Below are positions 26,886 through 35,061 of a stretch of DNA of 64,000 nucleotides, one piece after another. The translations under genes and the position numbers were made by a program. The notes under the pieces were generated by a model, which had not been told where the DNA came from, searched no databases, and saw only the letters and a list, made by a program, of their open reading frames with translations. How positions within the stretch are numbered: the stretch's first letter is position 1; every line of letters begins with the position of its first letter. The stretch is from Actinoplanes campanulatus (GTDB lineage Bacteria; Actinomycetota; Actinomycetes; Mycobacteriales; Micromonosporaceae). Location: positions 1-64,000 of the forward strand of contig NZ_BMPW01000025.1 in the NCBI RefSeq assembly GCF_014647795.1, in the 5' to 3' direction.

Positions 26886-26991
26886 GATCGCTCCAAGACT
26901 GAGCCAGGGGAAGGTGGTATGAGTACCAGAAGGGGTGAAGGCGTGGGGTACCGCGCAGCGCACCCCACGCGAGCGGATCAGGGCTGCGAAC

Positions 26992-28044
26992 TCAGGCGTG
27001 GAAGGTGAAGCCGAGCTGTCCCGGCTTGCGGTTGGGCGGGTAGCCGAGCTTGGCCAGGGCTTCGTCGGCGCTGTCCCAGTACTCGCCGATCTTGTAGATG
27101 TCGCGGGCTTCCTTGCCGTCGGCCACCTTACGGCCCAGCTCCCCGGCGATTCGGACCAACTGCTCGACCTGCCGGACGGAGGTCATCTTCTCGCCCTTGG
27201 CGTACCAGAGGTTGTCCTCGTTGCCGCAGCGGGTGTGCAGGCCCATGGCGATGCCCATGGTGTTGATCGGCAGCACGGCGCGCATGATCGATTCCAGGGT
27301 CAGGCTCGCGCCGTCCGGCACGCGCCGGATGAAGTCCATCATGGTGTACGGGTTCGGGCCGTCGAAGCCGCCACCGATCGCCACCCAGCTGATGTTGAGC
27401 GGGCCGGTGTAGACGCCCCGGCGGACCAGGCGCTCGACGGTCTCCAGCTGCGCACTGTGGGCGAGCTGGAAGTGCGGCTGGATGCCGGCCGCACGCAGCC
27501 GCTTGAGGTGCTCCTCGACCCAGGCCGGCTCGGCCGGGACGACCATGTTACGGAACGCCTCGTGCAGCGCGGGCCGCTCGAACGACGTGCCGGCGATGTC
27601 GTCGGCGGTCATCAGCTCGACGATGTTCATCTGGCTGGTGTTGATGGCGATGGTGACCTGGTCCGGGGCCGGGTCGAGGGTGGTCAGCAGGTGCCGGGCC
27701 TCGTCTTCGAGCCACTTGGCCGCCTCACCGTCGTTCTCCGGGGTGAAGGAGATCGACCCACCGATCTGCAGAATCATGTCGGGTACGGCGTCGCGCAGCC
27801 GGCCGAGCAGCTCGTTGAACATCGACATCCGCTTCGAGCCCTTGCCGTTGAGCTCACGCACGTGGATGTGCAGCACGGTGGCGCCCGCGTTGTAGCAGTC
27901 GACCGCGGCCTGGACCTGCTGGTCCATCGTCACCGGAATGTCCTCGGGGAAGTCGCCCGGCTCCCACTCCGGCCCGTAGGGGGCGGCGGTGATGACCAGC
28001 TTCTCCTGGGTCTCGGGCCACAGCGAGTCGTCAAGGAAATGCAT
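26992..28044 (-). CDS. BKACE family beta-keto acid cleavage enzyme
   Basis: A 350-residue TIM-barrel enzyme of the 3-keto-5-aminohexanoate cleavage family (BKACE, DUF849). These zinc enzymes join a beta-keto acid with acetyl-CoA and give acetoacetate plus a new CoA ester. Seen: KLVITAAPYGPEW at the first strand, ATVLHIHVRELNGKGSKR (HxH zinc ligands), GGSISFTPENDGEA, and GLHTRCGNEDNLWY. GGAGACC precedes the ATG. The family holds many substrate types; the neighbours do not settle which one. Confidence 0.9.
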   Translation of the reverse strand: MHFLDDSLWPETQEKLVITAAPYGPEWEPGDFPEDIPVTMDQQVQAAVDCYNAGATVLHIHVRELNGKGSKRMSMFNELLGRLRDAVPDMILQIGGSISFTPENDGEAAKWLEDEARHLLTTLDPAPDQVTIAINTSQMNIVELMTADDIAGTSFERPALHEAFRNMVVPAEPAWVEEHLKRLRAAGIQPHFQLAHSAQLETVERLVRRGVYTGPLNISWVAIGGGFDGPNPYTMMDFIRRVPDGASLTLESIMRAVLPINTMGIAMGLHTRCGNEDNLWYAKGEKMTSVRQVEQLVRIAGELGRKVADGKEARDIYKIGEYWDSADEALAKLGYPPNRKPGQLGFTFHA

Positions 28045-28075
28045 GGGGGGTCTCCAGTCCAGGGGAAGAGGGGGC

Positions 28076-28978
28076 TCAGAACGTCTTGTCGCCGATGACG
28101 CCGGCGCGCTCCATCTTTCGTACGGCCGGCCAGTAGTCCTGCACGGCGTAGTGCTGGGTGCTGCGGTTGTCCCAGATCGCGAAGCTGTTCTTCGTCCACC
28201 GCCAGCGCACCTGGTACTCGGGAACGGCGGCCTGACGGATCAGGTAGTTGAGCAGTTCGCTGCCGCCGGGGGTGTAGTCGAAACCGAACCGCACGTTCGC
28301 CGGCGTGTGGAAGTTGGTGAAATGCGTGGTGAACGCGTTGACGAACAGCACCTTCTCCCCGGTCTCCGGATGGGTACGGATCACCGGGTGCTCGGCGTCG
28401 GGGAACCGCTCGTGCAGGGCGAGCCGCTGCTCGACCGGCATGTTCGCACCGAAGCTCGCCTCGATGCTGTGCCGGGCCCGCAACCCCTCGACCCGGGCCT
28501 TGACCTCCTCGGGCAGCCGCCGATAGGCCTCGGCCATGTTCACCCAGATCGTGTCACCACCGACCGGTGGGCCCTCGACCATCCGCAGCACACAGCCCAT
28601 CGGCGGCGCCTCCCGCCACGTCGCGTCGCAGTGGTAGGCGTTCTCGTAGTGCTCGGCCGGGCTGTCCAGGTCCTTGTAGATGCGCACCAGGCCGGGATGC
28701 TCGGGGTCACTGCCGGCCACCGGGTGGTCTTCGAGGGGCCCGAACCTCTCCGCCAGCGCCACATGCTCGGCCCGGCTGATGTCCTGATCCCGGACGAACA
28801 ACACCTTGTACCGCAACAACAGCGACCTCAGCTCGGCGAACAGGTCACTGTTGCGCGAGACCTCGCCGAGGTCCACGCCGCGCAGCTCGGCGCCGATGTG
28901 CACCGTCAACGGGTGCACCTCGAACGAGCCGGTCGGCGTTGCCACCGGCTCGACGTCCGGATCGATGGTGTCCTGCAT
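28076..28978 (-). CDS. TauD/TfdA-like 2-oxoglutarate dioxygenase
   Basis: A 300-residue Fe(II)/2-oxoglutarate dioxygenase. The HxD pair is in NAYHCDATWREAPP, the distal His in NRSTQHYAVQDYW, and the 2OG-binding Arg is expected shortly after it (AVRKME). The start VHPLTVHIGAELRGVDLGE is typical for the TauD/TfdA branch. The reaction is a hydroxylation that often splits off sulfite or a side chain. GGAGGAATCCC precedes the ATG. It is 28 bases after the quinone-reductase gene and 31 before BKACE, so one transcript. Confidence 0.92.
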   Translation of the reverse strand: MQDTIDPDVEPVATPTGSFEVHPLTVHIGAELRGVDLGEVSRNSDLFAELRSLLLRYKVLFVRDQDISRAEHVALAERFGPLEDHPVAGSDPEHPGLVRIYKDLDSPAEHYENAYHCDATWREAPPMGCVLRMVEGPPVGGDTIWVNMAEAYRRLPEEVKARVEGLRARHSIEASFGANMPVEQRLALHERFPDAEHPVIRTHPETGEKVLFVNAFTTHFTNFHTPANVRFGFDYTPGGSELLNYLIRQAAVPEYQVRWRWTKNSFAIWDNRSTQHYAVQDYWPAVRKMERAGVIGDKTF

Positions 28979-29006
28979 GGGATTCCTCCGGTGGGTAGAG
29001 GGAACG

Positions 29007-29984
29007 TCAGTCGACGGTGAAGACCGAGGAGCCGATGCTGCGGCCGGCCTCCAGGTCCCGGTGCGCTTGAACCGCCTGTTCGAGCGGGTACCGCTGGTTG
29101 ATCTGCACTTTGATGCGACCGGCCGCGACGTGCTCGAACAGCTCCCCGGCCAGTTCGGCACGCTCGTTCTCGTCGGCGATGTAGTCGGCCAGCGCCGGGC
29201 GGGTGACGAACACCGAGCCGTGGATCGCCAGCTGCATCGCGTCGATCGGCGGCACCGGGCCGGACGCGCTGCCGAAGCACACCAGCAGCCCGCGGCGGCG
29301 CACCGACCGCAGCGACTGCTGGAACGTGGTCGCGCCGATGCTGTCGTAGACGACCGGCACACCCGCGCCACCGGTCAGCTCACGCACCCGGGCGGCCACG
29401 TCCTCGCGCGGGTAGACGATGGTGTGCGCGCAACCGTGCGCCCGGGCGACCTCGGCCTTCTCCTCGGTGGAGACCGTGCCGATCACCTCGATGCCCAGCA
29501 GGCTCGCCCACTGCGTGAAGATCAGCCCGACACCGCCGGCCGCGGCGTGCAGCAGCACGGTGTCCCCCGGCGCCAGCGCCGCGATACGCCTCAGCAGATA
29601 GGCCGACGTCAGACCACGCATGGTCATCGCCGCCGCGGTCTCGAACGCGATGGCACCCGGCAGCCTGATCAGCGAAGCCACCGGCATGACCCGGCAGGTG
29701 CTGTACGCGCCGAGCGGGCTACCGGTATAGGTCACCCGGTCACCGGCCACGAAGCCCGCGACACCCGGCCCGACCGCCTCGATCACACCGGCCGCCTCCA
29801 CACCCAGGCCGGCAGGCAGCTGGGCGGGGTAGAGCCCACTACGGAAGTAGGTGTCGGCGAAGTTGAGACCGACCGCGTGATGCCGTACCCGAACCTCGCC
29901 CGGACCCGGCTCCCCCACCTCGACCGGCTCCCACCGCATGACCTCCGGCCCGCCGGATCGGTAGAAGCGGATGGCCTTCGCCAC
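29007..29984 (-). CDS. NADPH:quinone reductase-like MDR oxidoreductase
   Basis: A 325-residue zinc-free medium-chain dehydrogenase/reductase. Seen: VRHHAVGLNFADTYFRSGLY, PAGLGVEAAGVIEAVGPGV, and the nucleotide-binding LLHAAAGGVGLIFTQWA. It matches QorA-type quinone or crotonyl-like reductases, using NADPH for a quinone or enoyl substrate. It is the first gene of the catabolic operon and divergent from the AraC regulator; the promoter region between them holds two operator repeats. Confidence 0.92.
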   Translation of the reverse strand: MAKAIRFYRSGGPEVMRWEPVEVGEPGPGEVRVRHHAVGLNFADTYFRSGLYPAQLPAGLGVEAAGVIEAVGPGVAGFVAGDRVTYTGSPLGAYSTCRVMPVASLIRLPGAIAFETAAAMTMRGLTSAYLLRRIAALAPGDTVLLHAAAGGVGLIFTQWASLLGIEVIGTVSTEEKAEVARAHGCAHTIVYPREDVAARVRELTGGAGVPVVYDSIGATTFQQSLRSVRRRGLLVCFGSASGPVPPIDAMQLAIHGSVFVTRPALADYIADENERAELAGELFEHVAAGRIKVQINQRYPLEQAVQAHRDLEAGRSIGSSVFTVD

Positions 29985-30094
29985 GGGTTACCTCCAGGGG
30001 TGGGTGCCGGCTGGTCTCACAAACGGCGCTCGCAAGAGGCGAACGAACCGTGATACGGGCAACAGTAGGCGTGATGCTCGCCACATGCTTTACT

Positions 30095-30127
30095 CAGCGG
30101 GACATATTTCTTGCCCCAGCGGGACAT
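30095..30127. promoter_or_regulatory. Two AraC-type operator direct repeats
   Basis: CAGCGGGACAT occurs exactly at 30095-30105 and again at 30117-30127. The repeats start 22 bases apart, two helical turns, the spacing usual for direct-repeat sites of AraC-family dimers. They lie between the divergent catabolic operon and the AraC gene, closer to the AraC start. Confidence 0.75.
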
Positions 30128-30140
30128 TACGGAGGGATGT

Positions 30141-31154
30141 TTGCGACCTTCTATCAGATATGCGACGTTGAGTGGCTATCTGCAGCTCGCTCAATCGTTT
30201 GACATCGATCCGGAAGCCCAGATGCTCGCCGTCGACCTCGACCCGGCGGATCTGGCCACCCCCGACAAATGGGTACCGGCAGTCCGCGTCGCCCGCCTGC
30301 TGGAGCTGTCCGCCCGAGCTTGCGGGCACACCGATTTCGGGCTCAGGCTGGCCGAGTACCGTCGGCTGTCGACGCTGGGCCCGCTGAGTCTCGCCCTGCG
30401 CGGGGAGAGCACCCTGCGTGACGCGCTCAGCCTGCTGATCCGCTACGAACACACCTACAACGAGGCGATCCGGATCCGGCTCGTGGAGGCCGAAGGGCTC
30501 GCGTCCGTCCGCCTATGGTTCGAGATGGGCGAGCCGGCACCCTCCGCCCAGGCCGAGGAACTCGCGGTCGGCGCCCTGCACGGCATCGTCCGCGAGGTCG
30601 TCGGATCCCGGTGGCAACCACTGGCGGCATGTTTCACGCACGACGCCCCGGACAACGTCGACACCCACCACCGGCTGTTCGGCGGCCGCGTCCACTTCGG
30701 CCACGACTTCACCGGCCTGGTCTTCTACGCCAAGGACCTCGGCGCGGCGAACATACTCGCCGGCGCGGAACCGGTCAGCCACCACGACGAAATGTTCGAC
30801 TCGCTGGCCGCGCCACGAGGCGTCACCACCACGGACCGGGTCAGGGACCTGGTGGAAGTGTTGTTGCCGACCGGCCGCTGCGGCGCCGAAGAGGTGGCGC
30901 ACAGCCTGGGCATGGACCGGCGGACCCTGCACCGGCACCTGGCCGCCACCGGGCAGACCTTCACCTCGACGGTGGACCTGGTCCGCGCCGGGCTGGCCGA
31001 ACGCTACCTGTCCAACAAGCGCTACCGGCTGACCGAGATCTCCGACCTGCTGGGCTTCGCCGCCCCCAGCGCGTTCACCCGCTGGTTCCGCCGCCGATTC
31101 GGCGACAGCCCGAGCAAATGGCGGGCACGCCGCACGGAGCTGCCGGCCGGCTGA
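30141..31154 (+). CDS. AraC family transcriptional regulator
   Basis: A 337-residue regulator with an N-terminal arabinose-binding-like (OruR/ArgR-type, DUF4381-like) ligand domain: LSGYLQLAQSFDIDPEAQML, VPAVRVARLLELSARACGHTDFGLRLA. The C terminus is the double HTH of AraC: AEEVAHSLGMDRRTLHRHLA, then LTEISDLLGFAAPSAFTRWFRRRFGDSPSKWR. The TTG start was chosen because GGAGG lies five bases before it. It is divergent from the operon that ends near 22.4 kb and surely its activator. The effector is probably the substrate or an intermediate. Confidence 0.92.
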   Translation: MRPSIRYATLSGYLQLAQSFDIDPEAQMLAVDLDPADLATPDKWVPAVRVARLLELSARACGHTDFGLRLAEYRRLSTLGPLSLALRGESTLRDALSLLIRYEHTYNEAIRIRLVEAEGLASVRLWFEMGEPAPSAQAEELAVGALHGIVREVVGSRWQPLAACFTHDAPDNVDTHHRLFGGRVHFGHDFTGLVFYAKDLGAANILAGAEPVSHHDEMFDSLAAPRGVTTTDRVRDLVEVLLPTGRCGAEEVAHSLGMDRRTLHRHLAATGQTFTSTVDLVRAGLAERYLSNKRYRLTEISDLLGFAAPSAFTRWFRRRFGDSPSKWRARRTELPAG

Positions 31155-31169
31155 TCACCCCTCGAGAAA

Positions 31170-31184
31170 GTCCGTCGTACGGAC
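31170..31184. terminator. Small hairpin after the AraC gene
   Basis: GTCCGT, three bases, then ACGGAC, a perfect 6-bp stem shortly after the AraC stop and before the convergent Nudix gene. It is short and lacks a U tract, so its function as a terminator is only possible. Confidence 0.3.
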
Positions 31185-31286
31185 GACGCCGGTCGGCAGC
31201 AAGCCGCCGGCGACGAAGTCACCCTGCGGCTTTTCGCTGTCCCGCGGCCGACTGTTCCGCGACCGGCGGACCAGTTCGCTGCTCTG

Positions 31287-31700
31287 TCAGAGGCCGAGTC
31301 GGACCGGCTGGTCCGGTGTCCCCGCGGCAAGAAGGGCTGTCAGAGGTGTGGTGAGGTCGCGGGGCGAGAACAGCTCAGATCCCGTATAAGCAGCGATCTC
31401 CGCGAGGTACCACCACCGGAACCCGGCCAGGTTCTCCTGCGCAGCGAGTTGGTCGTCGGTCATCTCACCGCGGGGCTGGAAATGGGTCGTACGGATGAGG
31501 AAGTAGTCGTTGATGATGCCGCCGGCGCCCGGCGCGTGGTCGGCGGCCAACACTTCCTGGTGCCAGACGTGCGGTGGATCGGCGGTGATCGCCAAACCGG
31601 TCTCCTCGAGCAGTTCACGGCGCAGAGCCGTCAGCTGGTCCTCACCGGGTTCTATGCCGCCGCCCGGGGCCGCCCAAACGACCTTCGCCTCCTCGGGCAC
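31287..31700 (-). pseudogene. Nudix hydrolase lacking its N-terminal strand
   Basis: 137 residues holding an intact Nudix box (from GGGIEPGEDQL to ELLEETG, fitting Gx5Ex7REUxEExGU) that would bind Mg2+ and cleave an X-linked nucleoside diphosphate. The domain normally has 15-25 more residues before APGGG; here the frame upstream runs into a perfect 18-bp inverted repeat and no normal N terminus can be read. It may be a truncated remnant, or a short intact protein starting at the GTG with an unusual N terminus. The C-terminal half looks complete. Confidence 0.55.
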
Positions 31701-31741
31701 CGCCGGGTGCGGAAAGACGATCGCCGGCGAGCCGGTGTGAA

Positions 31742-31795
31742 CAGCGAAGGGCGTCCCGGCTGCTGGATCATCGCGATCCGGGACGCCCTTCGCTG
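31742..31795. repeat. Perfect 18-bp inverted repeat with 18-base loop
   Basis: CAGCGAAGGGCGTCCCGG at 31742-31759 and its exact reverse complement at 31778-31795 flank 18 bases. It lies where the Nudix N terminus should be and between two Nudix fragments on opposite strands. It could form a strong hairpin (terminator) or mark the join of a rearrangement or the end of a lost element. Confidence 0.85.
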
Positions 31796-31850
31796 AGGGA
31801 ACGACGGGTCACGGCCAAGCAACACCCGCTCCTGCCACCATCCTCCGCCA

Positions 31851-31869
31851 ATTGCAAAGTTCTTGCAAT
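31851..31869. promoter_or_regulatory. Perfect ATTGCAA palindrome
   Basis: ATTGCAA, five bases, then TTGCAAT is a perfect inverted repeat typical of a dimeric repressor site. It stands upstream of a broken Nudix fragment, so it may be an orphan operator left from the lost gene. Confidence 0.45.
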
Positions 31870-31884
31870 AAGGGGCGGGCCTGC

Positions 31885-32058
31885 CGGCTCATCGAAACGT
31901 GGACGGGATCTCCGGTCGACGTCGAGCCGGAGGAACGCGATGCTATCGGCTGGTTCACCGAGGATGAGCTGGGGAAACTGGCCTTGGCCCATGACGGCGA
32001 ACTCGTGACCTTGGTAAGGAGCTTGCCGAGCATCGTGCCGGACCAGGGCCGCCATTGA
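31885..32058 (+). pseudogene. C-terminal fragment of a second Nudix hydrolase
   Basis: The translation RLIETWTGSPVDVEPEER, DAIGWFTEDELGKLALAHDG matches the last third of Nudix enzymes that act on nucleotides or ADP-sugars (the usual text is WxGxPxNxEPxExxxxxWF). No Nudix box is present before it. It ends with a stop that overlaps the next promoter. Not functional. Confidence 0.65.
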
Positions 32059-32106
32059 CTTGTCGCAAGTCTTGTCGCAACATAGCGAGACAAGGCTTGC
32101 GACAAG
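32055..32106 (+). promoter_or_regulatory. Promoter and operator of the membrane protein/GntR operon
   Basis: A near-consensus -35 (TTGACT, 32055-32060) overlaps CTTGTCGCAAG (32059-32069). A second direct copy, CTTGTCGCAA, is at 32071-32080, and an inverted copy, CTTGCGACAAG, is at 32096-32106. The sites cover the -35, the -10 region (CAACAT near 32078) and the start of the transcript, just as an autorepressor would need. The GntR protein of this operon is the likely binder. Confidence 0.7.
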
Positions 32107-32120
32107 ATGGGGAGGCCGCC

Positions 32121-32930
32121 ATGCCGAGGAAGGTACGCCCGACGGAGCTCGCGATAGCGCGTCTGTGGTTGGACGGGCGCGGCCTGGCCGACGTCACGCC
32201 GATACCGATGCTGGCCGCACGCCTGACGGTTCGGCGGCGTGCGCGGCTGGGCGCTGCCATCCTGCCGGCTGTGTTCCTCTGCGCAACCGCCCTCGTCTAC
32301 GTCTCCGCCCTGCCGATCCGTCCCGCGGATGACGGGCTCGGGACGCAGCAGCGCTGGGCGCTGGTGGTGCTGACGGTGCTGACTGCCGGGTTGGTGCTGG
32401 GCCTGTCGCTGCTGGACCGATGGGTGCGGCGGGTCGATCAGCAGGCCGGCGCCGGTTTACCGCGGCGGGCGGCCCATTCCGTCCGGCCCGGCTGGCGAAC
32501 CGTGCTCGGCGTGCCGCGGGCCACATTGCTGGCCGTCACGTACGCGGGCGCGGCAGTGCTGGCGATCGCGGCCCTGACCGTGCGCGACGGCGCCGCGAGA
32601 TACGCGGCGGTCATCCTGCTCATCGGGCTGTGCGGGGTCGCGGCCGGTACGGCCGTCCAACTGCGCCACGTGCTCACCCACCCGGTGGTGGCCGACGACG
32701 AGGGCTCACTGAAGGCCGACTTCCTCATGCGCGTCGAGGACGCCCGCGAGGTGGCCGTACCGACCGTGGTGTGGTCACTGCCGGTCGTGTCGGTGTTCGA
32801 CACCGGGCTCGATCCGTGGAACTCCGGCTGGCTCGTCTTCATCATCCTGAGCGTCATCGCGCTCGTGCTGATCACGGTTGGGGACGGACGGCGTGCCCTG
32901 GCGGCCCAGCGCGCCCCCAGCGCCCGGTGA
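32121..32930 (+). CDS. Membrane protein co-transcribed with a GntR regulator
   Basis: A 269-residue protein with five likely membrane segments (for example AILPAVFLCATALVYVSAL, VVLTVLTAGLVLGLSLLD, LAVTYAGAAVLAIAALTV, AVILLIGLCGVAAGTAVQL, WLVFIILSVIALVLITVGD). The N-terminal 40 residues are basic and cytosolic. GGGGAGG precedes the ATG. Its stop overlaps the GTG of the GntR gene (GTGA). I do not recognise a family beyond uncharacterised actinobacterial membrane proteins paired with YtrA-like GntR regulators. Confidence 0.8.
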   Translation: MPRKVRPTELAIARLWLDGRGLADVTPIPMLAARLTVRRRARLGAAILPAVFLCATALVYVSALPIRPADDGLGTQQRWALVVLTVLTAGLVLGLSLLDRWVRRVDQQAGAGLPRRAAHSVRPGWRTVLGVPRATLLAVTYAGAAVLAIAALTVRDGAARYAAVILLIGLCGVAAGTAVQLRHVLTHPVVADDEGSLKADFLMRVEDAREVAVPTVVWSLPVVSVFDTGLDPWNSGWLVFIILSVIALVLITVGDGRRALAAQRAPSAR

Positions 32931-33307
32931 ACCGCATGATCGTCATCGACTCGGCCTCACCCGTCCCACCGTTCGAGCAGCTCCGCGCCCAGCTCGCCGG
33001 GCAGATCCAGGACCGCACGCTGGCCGTGGGCACCCGGCTGCCGACCATCCGCCGGCTGGCCGCGGACCTCGGCCTGGCGGTCAACACGGTCGGCCGGGCC
33101 TATCGGGAGCTGGAGGAGGCGGGGCTGATCGAGACCCGCGGCGCGGCGGGCTCGTTCGTGTCCGCGGCCGGTGAGCAGGGCCGCGAACGGGCCCGCCGCG
33201 CCGCCGCCGAGTACGCCGCCGTCATCACCAGCCTCGGCATCGACACCACCGAGGCCGTCCGCATCGTCCAAGCGGCCTTGACCCAGAGTGTTCCAGAGGT
33301 CGGCTGA
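32927..33307 (+). CDS. YtrA-type GntR family regulator
   Basis: A 126-residue small GntR protein: a winged helix (PPFEQLRAQLAGQIQDRTL, GTRLPTIRRLAADLGLAVNTVGRAYRELEE, AGLIETRGAAGSFVS) followed by only a short helical tail, as in the YtrA subfamily. Such proteins repress the operon they belong to. It overlaps the membrane-protein gene by four bases, and the CTTGTCGCAAG repeats at the operon front are its likely site. Confidence 0.9.
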   Translation: MNRMIVIDSASPVPPFEQLRAQLAGQIQDRTLAVGTRLPTIRRLAADLGLAVNTVGRAYRELEEAGLIETRGAAGSFVSAAGEQGRERARRAAAEYAAVITSLGIDTTEAVRIVQAALTQSVPEVG

Positions 33308-33329
33308 AGGCCGGGAGGACCTCCATCTC

Positions 33330-34406
33330 CTAATCCGAGCCAGCCGGATGATTCCCCGGGGCGTCATCGGACGCCGCACTCGGGCCGGCGCCGAGGGCCG
33401 GAGCCGATGGGGCCGTCCCGTGCCGGCCGCCATGCTCGGCTACCGCCCCGAGCGCGGTCGCCACTGTGCTCGCCATGACCGATGCGGAAGCCCCCGACGC
33501 CCCGGCCGAGGCATGCAAGGACGTGGCCGCCGCTGAATCCTTCGCCGCGGATGGCGGCTTTGCGCCGGTCGCCCGCAGCGAAACCACCCGGGACAGCGCG
33601 TCGAACCAGAACGGCGCCCCCAGCATCAACAGCAGAGCGGTGGCCAGCCAGCCGGCGACGTGCGACGTGGCCCACATCGGGTTGTCCCAATGGGTACCGC
33701 TCTGCCAGCCGACCGGCATGCCGATTCCGGCCACATCCTGAACGGCTTTCACGCTGTCGTCGATGAGGTCGTCCGGTGACGTGCTTTTCGCGGCGGCCTG
33801 CTCGGCGGCATTGAGCGCAGCCTGCCGGATCGACGGTTGTTGCCAGAGAAGCTGCGCCAGGTGGAAGATCGACACGTTGCCGGCTACCGCCATGACCAGG
33901 CTGACGGCGAACAGCACGCCGGTGGCCCACCGCTTGTAGGCGCCGCTGAGCCGGCTCATCGTTTCGTCGTACCAGCTCTCGATGGCCGCCTTCTTTTCGA
34001 CGCTGAGCCCCTGGCGGTCGGCCTTGAGCATGGCCAGCCGGGCGTTCAGGCCCCTGACCGGCGCCTCGGTCGCCTGGTCGGTCAATTCGTCGATCGCATT
34101 CGCGAACGACTTCGCGGAGAGGTAGGCGGGGCCGGCAGTGGTTCGGAAGAGGCGCCGCCCGCGGGAGGCCGCGATGGTCGCGCTCTGGTAGATGGTGGTG
34201 TCCTTGAACCTCTCCAAGGCGTTCTGCGCGTCCTTGTCGAAGGTGGGGCTGCCACTGAGCATCTGCCCGATCGTCTCTTCGAGGTCTTTGGAGCGCTTTC
34301 GCAGAAGCCGCGAGACCCCCTCGACGATCGCTGAGGCGAGTGAGGACAGGACGAAGAGCACCAACGTGAGCCCGATCGCGGTTTCCAACGCCTGTGAGCC
34401 GAGCAT
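33330..34406 (-). CDS. Uncharacterised membrane protein
   Basis: A 358-residue protein with a membrane segment at the N terminus (TAIGLTLVLFVLSSLASAIV), two more near residues 160-180 (VLFAVSLVMAVAGNVSIF) and 250-275 (AGWLATALLLMLGAPFWFDALS), a soluble helical part between, and a low-complexity Ala/Ser/Gly tail of about 80 residues. This general plan recurs in many bacterial proteins of unknown role. GGAAGGAA stands before the ATG. No partner genes are evident. Confidence 0.75.
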   Translation of the reverse strand: MLGSQALETAIGLTLVLFVLSSLASAIVEGVSRLLRKRSKDLEETIGQMLSGSPTFDKDAQNALERFKDTTIYQSATIAASRGRRLFRTTAGPAYLSAKSFANAIDELTDQATEAPVRGLNARLAMLKADRQGLSVEKKAAIESWYDETMSRLSGAYKRWATGVLFAVSLVMAVAGNVSIFHLAQLLWQQPSIRQAALNAAEQAAAKSTSPDDLIDDSVKAVQDVAGIGMPVGWQSGTHWDNPMWATSHVAGWLATALLLMLGAPFWFDALSRVVSLRATGAKPPSAAKDSAAATSLHASAGASGASASVMASTVATALGAVAEHGGRHGTAPSAPALGAGPSAASDDAPGNHPAGSD

Positions 34407-34581
34407 CGGCGTTCCTTCCCTGTGCCGTGGGACGTCCGTGCCCGAGGGTTACCGAACCAGCTTCGAGCATTCCCACGCTAGAAGGCGCGTGCTGACCGCC
34501 TGAATCGAATGCCCCACCGGTCGTTCCGGCGGGTGATCTTGACGTCCCCAGAACCACTGAAGCTGCGACGCCAACACGCAC

Positions 34582-34863
34582 TTATGAGGCGCGACCCCAC
34601 CGGCGCAGCAGCCAGCCGGCGATCGGAATCACGATCAACGTGCCGATGATCGCGCTCAGGATCCCACCCCAGTCGAAGATGTCGTCGTCGCCGATACCGA
34701 ACCCGAGGGTGAAGATGACGTACCCGACCATTGCGCCGGCCAGGCCAAGCCCCACCGAGACCAGCCACGACGCCGGTCCGCTCATCTTGCGGAAGGCATC
34801 GCCCGGCATGAGCACTCTCGCGATGACGCCAGCAATGAAGCCGAGGAACAAAGCTCCGACCAT
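34582..34863 (-). CDS. GlsB/YeaQ/YmgE family membrane protein
   Basis: A 93-residue, three-helix membrane protein of the transglycosylase-associated/GlsB family: ALFLGFIAGVIARVLMPGD, WLVSVGLGLAGAMVGYVIF, GILSAIIGTLIVIPIAGWLLRRW. The family is linked to general stress response; the molecular role is unknown. An ATG 39 bases upstream exists, but the chosen one has AAAGGTGG at a fitting distance and matches family length. Confidence 0.88.
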   Translation of the reverse strand: MVGALFLGFIAGVIARVLMPGDAFRKMSGPASWLVSVGLGLAGAMVGYVIFTLGFGIGDDDIFDWGGILSAIIGTLIVIPIAGWLLRRWGRAS

Positions 34864-35061
34864 ACGGCCACCTTTGCCCTTCCACCGCCACGCCCGCATC
34901 ATCCGCGAGGGATGATCGTTCAGACGTCCCCGGTAGCGCCGGATCTACGAGTCAGGATGTGCTTGCCGGCCACACCCAGGCGACCGGGCGATGACCAGCA
35001 GGAGCGCTATCTCGATCAGGGTCCCTCGTGATCTCTTTGCTCGATCGGTAGGGGTGGGCGC

